DNA of 64,000 bases from Streptococcus mitis (GCF_016658865.1 NZ_CP067992.1:1321001-1385000), one strand, 5' to 3'. Shown: positions 27,715 to 35,968, counted from the first letter of the stretch. Program-made: numbers and translations. The notes: generated by a model not told the origin, from the letters alone.

Positions 27715-27723
27715 TTTTTATTG

Positions 27724-27903
27724 TTAATAAGCAAATTCAAGTTTTGGTTTTATATCTTGATAAAGTTTTAAGATTTCAGCAGGAGTATCTTCACGGAAGA
27801 TAAATTGTTTCTTTCCTGAAATAGTTTTATCTCCAACAATCCAGTGGCGGATTTGTTTTGTAAAAATCAAAACTTCTTTGCTAGGCATAGCCATTACTTC
27901 CAT
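27724..27903 (-). CDS. Small phage protein, 59 residues
   Basis: ATG at 27903 with GAGG seven bases upstream. MEVMAMPSKEVLIFTKQ..., containing RHWIVGDKTISGKKQFIFRED. A compact beta-rich charged protein. Overlap with no neighbour; next to the 80-residue gene upstream. No family recognised. Confidence 0.7.
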   Translation of the reverse strand: MEVMAMPSKEVLIFTKQIRHWIVGDKTISGKKQFIFREDTPAEILKLYQDIKPKLEFAY

Positions 27904-27920
27904 GATGGAACCTCAACACT

Positions 27921-28163
27921 TTATCCAAAACCGTAAGAAAATTTATCTGGCAACTCTTTACCCATTTTAATACTTTTAGTTAAAGTATCTTTTACAAACG
28001 AAGCGAATTGTCCTAAATCATCTCCTGTATAGCTATATTTTAAAGTGGTTTTATCAACTGTTGCAATACCTTGACATTCTCCACTAACGGCAGAATATTG
28101 TCTCATAGCAGTACCATCTTCTATTTTACGCATAGTAATAATTTGTTTATCAATCTTCGCCAT
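27921..28163 (-). CDS. Small phage protein, 80 residues
   Basis: MAKIDKQIITMRKIEDG..., ending PDKFSYGFG. Overlaps the minor head gene stop by 14 bases, so coupled to it. Beta-rich, not recognised. Confidence 0.6.
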   Translation of the reverse strand: MAKIDKQIITMRKIEDGTAMRQYSAVSGECQGIATVDKTTLKYSYTGDDLGQFASFVKDTLTKSIKMGKELPDKFSYGFG

Positions 28164-29667
28164 TTTCGCTTGCCTCCTGATAATTAAATTTTAGGTTAGC
28201 TCTTTTATGAGCTTCATCATAATCCATTTTTAACTGATTCATGTAATATGATTCAAGGCTTTCGTGCTGTAGCATCAATATATCGTATTTCTTTGGATTA
28301 CCCAAGTATAATCTTTGGAAACTTTGAGCCATGTCATAGTGCGGATAAAAGTTCATCATCCTTTCTTCAAAAGCTTCAAAATCCCACAACAAATACTGGT
28401 TATCCAAAATATGTTCTAATGCTTTCGATACTGTAGAATGAGGAAGGTTGCTACTTTTTACCATTTTTTCTACAACATCTGCACGATTCGAATTTTTCAG
28501 TTGCTCATAGTATTTTATCGCAAAATCACTTTTTTGCTTTTCTACATCTCCGCGAGCCTCACTTATTGAACCGCTAGAGACTAAAGAGTCCAACTTATCC
28601 ATACCCTGATTATACATCTTTTCCCCGTCTTTCGCAACATACTTGCTATACCACTCTTTATAAGTCATATCAGCAGGTACTAGCTCGGTCTTACCTGTCA
28701 CTGGATTCCTTGCTCTGCGCTTCAGCTTGCTGTAGTCTGCGTCCTCATCGTATGCGACAGTAGTAGACCTACACCACGGATGCATAGGCGGACAATTGAC
28801 GCCAGGGACAGCCTTATCCCTATCATAGATCTGATTATCATGCTCTTGGCAAATGCGTGATGTACGCTTGTCCAAGACGGCCACAAAGATATACTTCTCT
28901 ATGTCTGCTTCTTCATAACTAAGCAGCTCCATCTGGTTATGAAAAAAGGCTGATTCTGTCCGAACCAAACGCCTTGCATCGTTCTGACCTACATTGAACC
29001 GCTCAGCAATTGCTTGTGCAGTTTCTCGTGTTCCTCGTCCTGTCATGAGGCTCATAAGTAGTTCATCTTTTATGCTAGAAGTAAGCTTACCTGTATTCTT
29101 CCAGATGTTTGTTGAATACGTACTTCCGTCGCCTACCCAACTAAAAGACTGTAGATGTTTTATCTCGCTCTCAGGAAGCTCAGAAAAGCCATATGCCAGC
29201 CCTGTCTGCTGTTGCAGCTCAAAGGTAGCCTTGTAGTAGCTATCCTTCATCAGGTCGCTATAAAAAGCGTCTGAGCCTGTCTTCTCCGAATGATAGATAG
29301 ATTCACGCATACGGTCTAAATCGTCGCTCAATCGTTCTAGGCGCTTCATACGAAAAGAATAAGCCGGACTGTCTAAGTCAGCCAGTAGTTTTTGGATGTT
29401 CGGGTCATTCGGTCTCGCTTCAAGCACCTTACGAAGTTCATTCAAGTCCTTCTTGTCTTTCATATTCTTCAAGACTTGTCTAGCATCTACCTGACTTAAG
29501 CCATAATCCCGTTGGAACTTATCAAAAATCTTGTTGATTTCCTTATCCAAGTATGTCTTAGCTTCCTGATAGACTTTATCGAACTTGTCTGCCTGCTCTT
29601 CGGCCTTGTCCATCTGCTGGTAAATCAGATTGGCTTTCCTCTTCGCCCAGTACTCCTGATTCTTCAT
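28150..29667 (-). CDS. Minor head protein, SPP1 gp7-like
   Basis: 505 residues. The SPP1 gp7 domain is near 215-315: LMTGRGTRETAQAIAERFNV, ARRLVRTESAFFHNQ, then RTSRICQEHDNQIYDRD and the Cys/His end CPPMHPWCRS. It binds the portal and affects DNA release. A 170-residue C-terminal extension has no known motif. Overlaps the end of the portal gene by 92 bases. Confidence 0.9.
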   Translation of the reverse strand: MKNQEYWAKRKANLIYQQMDKAEEQADKFDKVYQEAKTYLDKEINKIFDKFQRDYGLSQVDARQVLKNMKDKKDLNELRKVLEARPNDPNIQKLLADLDSPAYSFRMKRLERLSDDLDRMRESIYHSEKTGSDAFYSDLMKDSYYKATFELQQQTGLAYGFSELPESEIKHLQSFSWVGDGSTYSTNIWKNTGKLTSSIKDELLMSLMTGRGTRETAQAIAERFNVGQNDARRLVRTESAFFHNQMELLSYEEADIEKYIFVAVLDKRTSRICQEHDNQIYDRDKAVPGVNCPPMHPWCRSTTVAYDEDADYSKLKRRARNPVTGKTELVPADMTYKEWYSKYVAKDGEKMYNQGMDKLDSLVSSGSISEARGDVEKQKSDFAIKYYEQLKNSNRADVVEKMVKSSNLPHSTVSKALEHILDNQYLLWDFEAFEERMMNFYPHYDMAQSFQRLYLGNPKKYDILMLQHESLESYYMNQLKMDYDEAHKRANLKFNYQEASENGED

Positions 29668-31045
29668 CTGCTACCTCATCTTCGGGTTTCGTATTGTCTT
29701 GGTTGAACATCGGCATTCTTTCCATGTTCTTCTCTTTCTCTTCTTCCAAGGCTTCCAATTCAGCATCAGGGTCTTCCACAAACGGCAAGAGAGAAATAAG
29801 CTGCCTATTGGTCACTTTGCCTTCCAAGTTGTTCACAATCTGAGAGATTTCCAGTAAGTTCTTAGGTAAACCACGGCTGAACTGTGGAACGATTGAATGA
29901 GACTCTAAACCAATCTGTTTCATACCCAAGTAATGAGCGAAAATTGCAATCCGTTGACGTAGTCCACGTTTGTAATTGGCCTCTTTGGTTTTGGTAATCA
30001 TCTCAAGTCCCATCAGCTTGAATTCCATAGCTACGCCTGATGTATTCCCTGCGAAGTTCTCATCAGTCAGGTTAGGCACATGGCTGAATGTGTAGATATC
30101 CTCTTTCAATGCTGTACGCAAGATTTCAGTAGCACTTTCGTCCAGCGTATTCTTCAAGAACTCAGCCCTTGCACTATCGCCCGGCAATTCCAAAAGACCT
30201 TCTTCAGAAAGAATCTTCATCGCTACCTTAGCGTCTTCTGGCGTGTCTGCTAACTGCGTGCCATACAAGACAAGGATAGACTCTACCGCCTGTTCCTTGT
30301 CATTGACACGGTTACCCATCAAAGAATTATAAGCGTCTATCAAGCTAATCTGTTGCTCGTAGTCGCCAATCGCAAAGTGATTGTTGCGATATTCTATAAT
30401 TGGAATTTGACCAAGGTTATGAGGTGTTGCCTCTTCAATCTGAGATGTTCCTGAATCTGTACTTCTCAGCACCATGTGATAGTGCAGATTCTCGGTAAAG
30501 ACTTCTGCTTGATACTTAGTAGTATCTTTCGTATCATCCTTGACTTGATAGTAATAAACCGCAAACAAAGGCTTCCGCTCAATGCTATCATCATAGACCA
30601 TGAAGGTATTTTCTGGATCAATACTAGTAGAGTCCAACTCAGTCAATCCCTCTTTGGCATAGATGTACTCATAAGCACGACCATAGATAGCCATGTTCAA
30701 AGCATTCTGTGCATCCACTTGGTCAATCTCAGCACCGTCAAAGGCTGTAAGTAGTTCATCGATATCACCGTCAGCAGTGTTATTGTACTTGATAGGATTG
30801 CCCATGAAATAGCCCGTAGCCGTGTCTGCGATATCCTTGGCATGATTGGCTACCGTTTTGTAATTGGGTGCGTTCTCGTTGCGTCTTTTGTGTTTTAAGA
30901 TAGCATGCTCACCCAAGTAGTAGCTTTTAAGTTTCTTCAAACGTGAGCCTTCAGTGCTATGCTTCGTTATCAATTTGTAAATCAGGTCTTTCTTCAAAGA
31001 ACCCTCATCATATCCATCCCGTGGATAGGTTAAATATTGGTACAT
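29576..31045 (-). CDS. Portal protein, SPP1 gp6-like
   Basis: 489 residues. Typical phage_prot_Gp6 text: KLKSYYLGEHAILKHKRR, VANHAKDIADTATGYFMGNPI, and the helical stem and crown. C-terminus acidic and overlapping the minor head gene in another frame. Forms the twelve-fold DNA entry ring and works with terminase. Confidence 0.93.
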   Translation of the reverse strand: MYQYLTYPRDGYDEGSLKKDLIYKLITKHSTEGSRLKKLKSYYLGEHAILKHKRRNENAPNYKTVANHAKDIADTATGYFMGNPIKYNNTADGDIDELLTAFDGAEIDQVDAQNALNMAIYGRAYEYIYAKEGLTELDSTSIDPENTFMVYDDSIERKPLFAVYYYQVKDDTKDTTKYQAEVFTENLHYHMVLRSTDSGTSQIEEATPHNLGQIPIIEYRNNHFAIGDYEQQISLIDAYNSLMGNRVNDKEQAVESILVLYGTQLADTPEDAKVAMKILSEEGLLELPGDSARAEFLKNTLDESATEILRTALKEDIYTFSHVPNLTDENFAGNTSGVAMEFKLMGLEMITKTKEANYKRGLRQRIAIFAHYLGMKQIGLESHSIVPQFSRGLPKNLLEISQIVNNLEGKVTNRQLISLLPFVEDPDAELEALEEEKEKNMERMPMFNQDNTKPEDEVADEESGVLGEEESQSDLPADGQGRRAGRQVR

Positions 31046-31056
31046 ACCTTTCCTCT

Positions 31057-32355
31057 CTATAAACCATAATCAGAACGTCTGCGGACGGTTGCTTTCCCAC
31101 CTTCGATACATTGAAGGCTGTAACGCAAAGCATCCATCAAGTGGTTGTTTTTATCTTCTGGTTTGTTCAACCAGTTGCCTTCTTTATCTCGTTGGTAGCA
31201 GTAACTATAAAATTCATCCATGATATGTTCACAACTCGGATGTACATAAATAGCGTATCCTTGTAACTTGGACACGCCTGCCATAATACTATCCTTACCT
31301 TTACGACTCTCTTTAATTCGAGTTATACCATGTTCTGACCTTAATTCCTCAATCAGTCGTAATTCAGCGCTATCAGCGATAATCCGTGAGCGATGATAAC
31401 CTTTGTCTTTTATCATCTTCGCAACTTCTTTGGTTATCAATCCAACTTTATACGCCTCGTCAAAGACATAAATCTCTTTCGTCGTATCATTTATCAACGA
31501 ACAACACAAAGCGGTTGGATCATGAGTGAAACCAAAGTCAAGACCGATACATAACTTATAAGCTGAATCTTGTAGTAATTCATCTTTATTGAATTCTTTG
31601 ATAGTTACGTTCTCATAGATTAAACCTTCAGCAACTCCCCACTCACCATCACAAACGATTCTCGCACGTCTTGGGTTCGTATGATACAAATCCTCATAAC
31701 GCTTGATATCGACTTCATCCAGCCACTCATTGCATTTATAAGTGGTAGTAATAGCGAATGTATCAGCTCGTCTCGTATCTTCATCAAAGAAGACACGCTT
31801 GAGCCAGTGCCTTTCATTCCACGGGTTAAACGTAATTGTAATCTGTTTAAAGAAATCAGGTACGTCTAAGCTACCACGGATTGACTCAACTACTGTACTG
31901 AACTTATCTTCAGTTTCGATTTGATACGCTTCCTCAAACCATGCCCAGCATAGACTACCGACATCGACCGTAATAGATGTGATTTTAAGTTCATCATCTA
32001 AACCACGGAATAGGATTTTTTGGCCAGTTGCTTTTACAGTTATTTCGGGTAAGGACTCGTTAAATTTAAATAAATGAGTCACACCCAACACATTACACGC
32101 CCATTTAAAATCCGTATAGGTCGATTGCTTGTTCGTATTCGAATATCTACGAATAACAAGCAAGTTAGCCCAGGGATATTTTAAAAGACGGATAACATAA
32201 TTCAATGCAGTTGTCTTGGACTTCTTCGAACCACGGGACCCTTTGACTACACGATAAAGACTTCTTGAGCGCCAAAACTGGCCGTATCCACTGCCTACTA
32301 CCTTAGGTAGGTCAATAACAATATCATTCTGTTTAATCTGGTATTTCTGACTCAT
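31057..32355 (-). CDS. Terminase large subunit, PBSX family
   Basis: 432 residues from ATG 32355, inside the end of the small subunit gene. ATPase: Walker A variant GSRGSKKSKT (about 40), Walker B-like SLCWAWFEEAYQ near 140. RNase H-like nuclease: IGLDFGFTHDPTA, IIADSAE, and NHLMDALRY at the end. Cuts and pumps DNA into the head. Confidence 0.95.
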   Translation of the reverse strand: MSQKYQIKQNDIVIDLPKVVGSGYGQFWRSRSLYRVVKGSRGSKKSKTTALNYVIRLLKYPWANLLVIRRYSNTNKQSTYTDFKWACNVLGVTHLFKFNESLPEITVKATGQKILFRGLDDELKITSITVDVGSLCWAWFEEAYQIETEDKFSTVVESIRGSLDVPDFFKQITITFNPWNERHWLKRVFFDEDTRRADTFAITTTYKCNEWLDEVDIKRYEDLYHTNPRRARIVCDGEWGVAEGLIYENVTIKEFNKDELLQDSAYKLCIGLDFGFTHDPTALCCSLINDTTKEIYVFDEAYKVGLITKEVAKMIKDKGYHRSRIIADSAELRLIEELRSEHGITRIKESRKGKDSIMAGVSKLQGYAIYVHPSCEHIMDEFYSYCYQRDKEGNWLNKPEDKNNHLMDALRYSLQCIEGGKATVRRRSDYGL

Positions 32356-32773
32356 TTGCAAACACCACCGTTCCAGAAACGTCAGCCTCTACCTTGTCAG
32401 TCCAGAGTCTATGACGTTTTCCTAATAGTTCGGCTGCCTTGATTCTGTCTTTTGCTCCAACATCTATATCCGTAATCGTTTGACCCAATTCTCCGATGCT
32501 TATCAAAGTCTGTTCTTGCGTCTCCCCTCGCATTACTGAGGTTAGATAACTAAGGACTTCTTGCTGGCCTGCGATTTTCTCAGAATCAAGTTGTTTCAGT
32601 CGTTCATCTATATAGCTTTTAATCTTAGGATTCTTTAGTAATTTATGCCCTTCGACACCTGCCACTCTATCGCTAGAAGCACGATAACCTGCTTTCTTAT
32701 AGGCTTCCGTCGCATTACCTGAGATGATGTACTCATCTGCAAATCTCTTTTGTTTTATTCTCAATCCACTCAA
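32333..32773 (-). CDS. Terminase small subunit
   Basis: 146 residues if translation starts at the TTG at 32773 (SD GGTGG); no ATG gives a sensible start. Begins SGLRIKQKRFADEYI, the Terminase_2 opening, with a helix-turn-helix (NATEAYKKAGY). It recognises the packaging site and loads the large subunit. The gene lies immediately after the tRNA-like and structured-RNA segment. Confidence 0.88.
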   Translation of the reverse strand: MSGLRIKQKRFADEYIISGNATEAYKKAGYRASSDRVAGVEGHKLLKNPKIKSYIDERLKQLDSEKIAGQQEVLSYLTSVMRGETQEQTLISIGELGQTITDIDVGAKDRIKAAELLGKRHRLWTDKVEADVSGTVVFANESEIPD

Positions 32774-32865
32774 TTTTCCATCACCACCTTTCGACAAAAT
32801 AAAAAGCCACACAATGTGCGACCTTTTTAAGACCTCTCTCTGCGAATTAAAATCGCAATTGGAAC

Positions 32866-32939
32866 GACAGGATGCGAACCTGTGACGTCTCAATTCCCTA
32901 AACAGGATTTAATCCGTCTACCATATATCCATTAATCAG
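32866..32939 (-). other. tRNA-like element 2 (degenerate)
   Basis: On the minus strand a perfect T-arm (ACAGG-TTCGCAT-CCTGT) is followed by GTTCCA, and 72 bases upstream is TGGATA, which pairs only partly. A TGGTAGAC segment resembles a Leu-type D-loop, but the acceptor stem has at least three mismatches and no acceptable anticodon loop is seen. Remnant or tRNA mimic rather than a working tRNA. Confidence 0.5.
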
Positions 32940-32944
32940 CATGA

Positions 32945-33700
32945 GACTACTGCTTTAAGCGAGTGACTTTCGATAACTTATAGTTTATTATCTTGTCCAC
33001 AAATATTCCTACTTGTATCACTCATGCACGATTGGTTAGACCAATCACTCCTTACATCACAAACTACTAAGCCATTTTTCAATTAACGAAGACCCCGCTA
33101 AAAGTCTAAGCTGCTTTACTCTTTGACTTTACTCTTATCCTTGCGAGACTTGAGCAGGCAATCTAATTGCCGAAGTACACTTTCGTTTGTGACGGGCGAT
33201 GACTTTTGCTTTTTTGAGTTTTTTCTATCTTGAATAGCCTTAAAATATAAAAATCATCTTTTATCTATCACAGACACGCATCGCCATGTGTTTCATTCTC
33301 TTTTGAAGAACCAAATCCACAGCGCCTGCTTGTTATCGATTGTTTTGCGGACAATCAACTCACCTTACATACTTTTGGGAGGCGCCCAATTTTTGTAAGA
33401 TATGGTATTAAGCTCTTGTTGCACCTCGAACCAAATACCTCTTTCCTCTTATAGACTCGTCTCACAGCCAAACTGCCACGTTTGCATTTCCTCAACACCC
33501 TTGCCGTTGGAATCTTTTCTGCTTTAACTTCGCCTACCTATTCCAAAACTGAAATAGTTAAGATTAAATTGCTTAGATTGACCATTGCTGGCAGGATGTT
33601 TGATAGATTTAAAAACATCCTTTTCCTGAGTTACCACAGATTATCTAGGCTAAGCCCTAAAAATGCAAGGCGACTACAACCTTGCGAGTTAATTACGTTA
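32945..33700 (-). ncRNA. Candidate large structured RNA (GOLLD/ROOL-like class)
   Basis: About 750 bases with no credible gene on either strand but dense inverted repeats: GCAAGG/CCTTGC (33665-33685), a nine-pair helix 33593-33601 with 33613-33621, CAAC/GTTG (33492-33509), CTTACA/TGTAAG with inner TTGGG/CCCAA (33364-33399), GATTGT/ACAATC (33338-33356), a distant helix GGCGATG 33195-33201 with CATCGCC 33279-33285, GGCAAT/ATTGCC (33157-33171), GATTGGT/ACCAATC (33030-33046). The loop at 33380-33384 (AGGCG) is complementary to 33322-33327. Minus strand is preferred because the neighbours and the late promoter run that way and a C(UUCG)G hairpin lies upstream. Class assignment is inference from place and architecture. 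Confidence 0.6.
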
Positions 33701-33702
33701 GA

Positions 33703-33831
33703 TTATTTATAAACAACAATATATGTCGGTTTATTCTTAATCATTACAGGTTCTTTGATACACAACAATTCTTTTACAGTTTTCGCAAATTGTTTTGCAT
33801 CTTCCAATTTATTAAACATTGCTTGCTTCAT
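33703..33831 (-). CDS. Small phage protein, 42 residues
   Basis: ATG at 33831 with GAGG-T seven bases upstream. MKQAMFNKLEDAKQFAK, ending IKNKPTYIVVYK. Basic, helix then strand. It lies between tRNA-like element 1 and the structured segment. A longer reading from 33912 would run through the tRNA-like element and lacks an SD, so it is rejected. Confidence 0.55.
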   Translation of the reverse strand: MKQAMFNKLEDAKQFAKTVKELLCIKEPVMIKNKPTYIVVYK

Positions 33832-33863
33832 TTTAAATACCTCGTTGCAAAATACAATATTAA

Positions 33864-33927
33864 CGGCGATGTCCGGAATCGAACCGAAAAAAATACATAG
33901 GAGATAAACCACTTACCTGTCACCGCC
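33864..33927 (-). other. tRNA-like element 1 (shortened anticodon arm)
   Basis: Minus strand: acceptor GGCGGTG pairs fully with CATCGCC; D-arm AGGT-AAGTGGTTT-ATCT; T-arm TTCGG-TTCGATT-CCGGA. Only 13 bases lie between D- and T-arms instead of about 23, so no normal anticodon stem-loop can form. 64 nt in all. It could fold as a tRNA mimic but cannot decode. Confidence 0.65.
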
Positions 33928-33930
33928 ATG

Positions 33931-33946
33931 TGAGGCCGAAGCCTCA
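33931..33946 (-). other. C(UUCG)G hairpin before tRNA-like element 1
   Basis: On the minus strand TGAGGC-TTCG-GCCTCA, a stable UUCG tetraloop only in this orientation. No T-run follows, so it is not a terminator; more likely part of an RNA leader. Confidence 0.6.
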
Positions 33947-33949
33947 GAA

Positions 33950-34027
33950 ATAAAATGAAAAATATAAGGAGTCATCAGTGCGCTTACCGCTTTCAGCTGA
34001 TAATACTATTTTATCAGATTAGAATCA
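33950..34027 (-). promoter_or_regulatory. Probable late promoter region
   Basis: The only gap between the sigma-like late regulator and the packaging genes. It has an inverted repeat CTGATA-n9-TATCAG (34000-34020) and no consensus -35, as expected for an activator-dependent late promoter. Inference from position. Confidence 0.4.
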
Positions 34028-34453
34028 TCATTTACTATCGTTGGTATCAAACATTTTGGATAATTTAACTAAAGCTCTTGCCTGCGCCCTTTGAATAGTA
34101 GCAGGACTGCATTTCAATTTGCGTTCAATTTCATTCCACGTCAATCCATTGATGTAGATGAGTCTCATCACAAGACTCTCAACTGGGTCTTCCAGTGACT
34201 CAATCAATCGAACCAACTCATCGCGTTCACGATATATACCTTTGATTTCCTCGTATAACTGTTCTGACTTATCGATAATCAAAACATTTAATTCCTCAGT
34301 CTTGTTTTTATTATCCTTGGCTTTTGGCATACTATCGAAGGTCTGTCCTTTTAAAATTCCTGAACGCAAGCTAATCAATTCCTGATGCTTTGACATAGCC
34401 TTAATATCTATGTACTTCAAACCTTTTAATCTCTGTTTAATATCTACTGTCAA
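34028..34453 (-). CDS. Sigma-70 region 4-like late transcription regulator (DUF1492/ArpU-type)
   Basis: 141 residues. N-terminal coiled coil (RERDELVRLIESLEDP) then sigma region 4-like helix-turn-helix: LIYINGLTWNEIERKLKCSPATIQRA split over residues 98-123. Proteins of this kind (RinA/ArpU/DUF1492) sit just before the terminase and switch on late genes. Overlaps the preceding gene by ATGA. Confidence 0.85.
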   Translation of the reverse strand: MTVDIKQRLKGLKYIDIKAMSKHQELISLRSGILKGQTFDSMPKAKDNKNKTEELNVLIIDKSEQLYEEIKGIYRERDELVRLIESLEDPVESLVMRLIYINGLTWNEIERKLKCSPATIQRAQARALVKLSKMFDTNDSK

Positions 34454-34839
34454 TCATACACCTCGATTCCAAAAAATGTGCAGATATCTTCCGCTTCACA
34501 TTCGGAAATTTCCAAACCTCTCTCCCAACAACTTATGATTGTTGAGGGATATCCTAAATGCTTTGCTAGTTCTGTACGAGTAAGACCTTGCTCCAAACGT
34601 TTTTCTTTCAAGAGCGCATTAAGATTTCCAATCTCGCACTTCTTGAATAAAACATCTCTGTCCAATCCTAACTCTTTTGACAGACGTTCTTTCTGACGAT
34701 CACTTGGTATCAGACCTCGTTCCCAATTTAAAAATGTCCTTGGACTAATACCAAATCTCTTTGAAGCTTTTCTTAAAGATAGACCTTTACCAATTCGCCA
34801 TAATCTAATCTGTTCTGAGAAAAATATCCTATTCTTCAT
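34450..34839 (-). CDS. Double helix-turn-helix (XRE) regulator
   Basis: 129 residues from ATG 34839 (SD GGAGA). Two XRE-like domains: IGKGLSLRKASKRFGISP and EQGLTRTELAKHLGYPS, each followed by a similar xxWERGL segment, suggesting internal duplication. May act with the sigma-like gene downstream in late control. Confidence 0.75.
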   Translation of the reverse strand: MKNRIFFSEQIRLWRIGKGLSLRKASKRFGISPRTFLNWERGLIPSDRQKERLSKELGLDRDVLFKKCEIGNLNALLKEKRLEQGLTRTELAKHLGYPSTIISCWERGLEISECEAEDICTFFGIEVYD

Positions 34840-35056
34840 GCTCCATCTCCTCAACCAACCAGTCGATGTTTTTTCTAGCTTTCTTCAGGTCTTCAAGACC
34901 GTTCTTCTCTTTGTATCGAAGTAAATACTCGACAGCGCTGCACCAGCGATGTGCTTCCATTTCTGATTTACCTTTGATGAAATTAGCTGTAACATCCTTT
35001 GCTTCGAGACCATAAGTCCCGATATAATGGTTTGGTTTGTTTATGTTGTCTTCCAT
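34829..35056 (-). CDS. DUF3310 (SaV-like) phage protein
   Basis: 75 residues from ATG 35056 (GGAG nine bases before). NKPNHYIGTYGLEAKDV opens the DUF3310 family; ends LEDLKKARKNIDWLVEEM. Widespread in phages near nucleotide-metabolism genes; sometimes called nucleotide kinase-like, function unproven. Confidence 0.8.
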   Translation of the reverse strand: MEDNINKPNHYIGTYGLEAKDVTANFIKGKSEMEAHRWCSAVEYLLRYKEKNGLEDLKKARKNIDWLVEEMEHEE

Positions 35057-35397
35057 TTTAAATACTCCAAAAGTTCTAAGATTATTCGATTCCATTCTTC
35101 AGTTGTTGATTCTCTAAAATCAAACTGAGACATCATTTCAGCTCTTTTGAATAATGCCCTCTTAAAGAATGAAGTTTTTTTAGAAAAAACCATATCATCT
35201 GTTTTGAATTCGGTTTTGATTTTCTTTCCGTAACCCTCTATCTCTACATAGACTCTTGTTTTTCTATAGAGAGGGAGAGGTTCAGCACAAACACTTCCTT
35301 TCAAGTTTGATTCATCGACTTTTTTAAGCATTAACGATATCTTCTTAGTTTCACTCTCTTTTTTAGCACCGCTGAAAGGGTATCTTTTCGGTCTCAT
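35041..35397 (-). CDS. Hypothetical phage protein, 118 residues
   Basis: Basic protein (MRPKRYPFSGAKKESETKK) with mixed strands and a helical end. It overlaps both neighbours, so it is in the operon. No family recognised. Confidence 0.6.
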   Translation of the reverse strand: MRPKRYPFSGAKKESETKKISLMLKKVDESNLKGSVCAEPLPLYRKTRVYVEIEGYGKKIKTEFKTDDMVFSKKTSFFKRALFKRAEMMSQFDFRESTTEEWNRIILELLEYLKWKTT

Positions 35398-35711
35398 TTC
35401 AAATCCTCCTCTTTCACAAACGAACCATCTACCATCTTACCCTTACGGTCTTTAATCTCGTTCCAGGCCATTTGGAAGCACTCAGCGATAGACCAACCTT
35501 TCTGCTGGCAGTAGATGGTCAGCACTACCAAAATATCACCCACGGCATCCTTGCCCTCATCATCTCGCTTCTTGAGATGTGCCTGCGCTAGTTCGCCTGC
35601 TTCTTCAAACAGCTTCAATGCTTGGGCCGTGCTATTTTCGGGATTGTCTAACCCTCGTTCTTTCGCCCAATGCTCAACATGATGCGCTAATAGTTCCATG
35701 TTTGTTGTCAT
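35394..35711 (-). CDS. MazG-like nucleotide pyrophosphohydrolase
   Basis: 105 residues. All-alpha NTP pyrophosphatase with metal-binding EEAGELAQ and the DAVGDILVVL motif. Would hydrolyse (d)NTPs or alarmones. ATGA overlaps on both sides. Confidence 0.85.
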   Translation of the reverse strand: MTTNMELLAHHVEHWAKERGLDNPENSTAQALKLFEEAGELAQAHLKKRDDEGKDAVGDILVVLTIYCQQKGWSIAECFQMAWNEIKDRKGKMVDGSFVKEEDLK

Positions 35712-35968
35712 AACATCACCTCATCCCCAACTTTCACTTTCTCATACACGTCCTTCTTAACCACGAACACCCCGTAATCACGAATCGTAAGCGTGTATAG
35801 CTTGCCGTGTCGTCCTTTCTCGACGACTCTTCCTTTGATTTCTGCGCCTGCGTTATCAGCCTTGTAGATAACCATAGGGCGCTTTTCTTCTAATTTCTTA
35901 ATCTGGATACTCTGCCAAATGTTCAATCCAGCAGACAATAATATCCAAATTGCGATAAATCTTTTCAA
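35708..35968 (-). CDS. DUF1372-family phage protein
   Basis: 86 residues. N-terminal membrane segment or signal (FIAIWILLSAGLNIW) then a small beta domain (GRVVEKGRHGKLYTLTIRD). Common in streptococcal phages; function unknown. Confidence 0.7.
   Translation of the reverse strand: MKRFIAIWILLSAGLNIWQSIQIKKLEEKRPMVIYKADNAGAEIKGRVVEKGRHGKLYTLTIRDYGVFVVKKDVYEKVKVGDEVML

Noticed and set aside
32866-32939. Functional phage tRNA-Leu
   Set aside because: A TGGTAGAC D-loop-like piece is present, but the acceptor stem mismatches and no 7-base anticodon loop with U33 can be formed.
33482-33712. 76-codon plus-strand frame in the structured segment
   Set aside because: No ribosome binding site, odd composition, opposite to all neighbours, and it runs through several perfect hairpins.
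33703-33912. 69-codon version of the 42-residue gene
   Set aside because: The extra N-terminus is the translated tRNA-like element; the internal ATG at 33831 has a proper SD.
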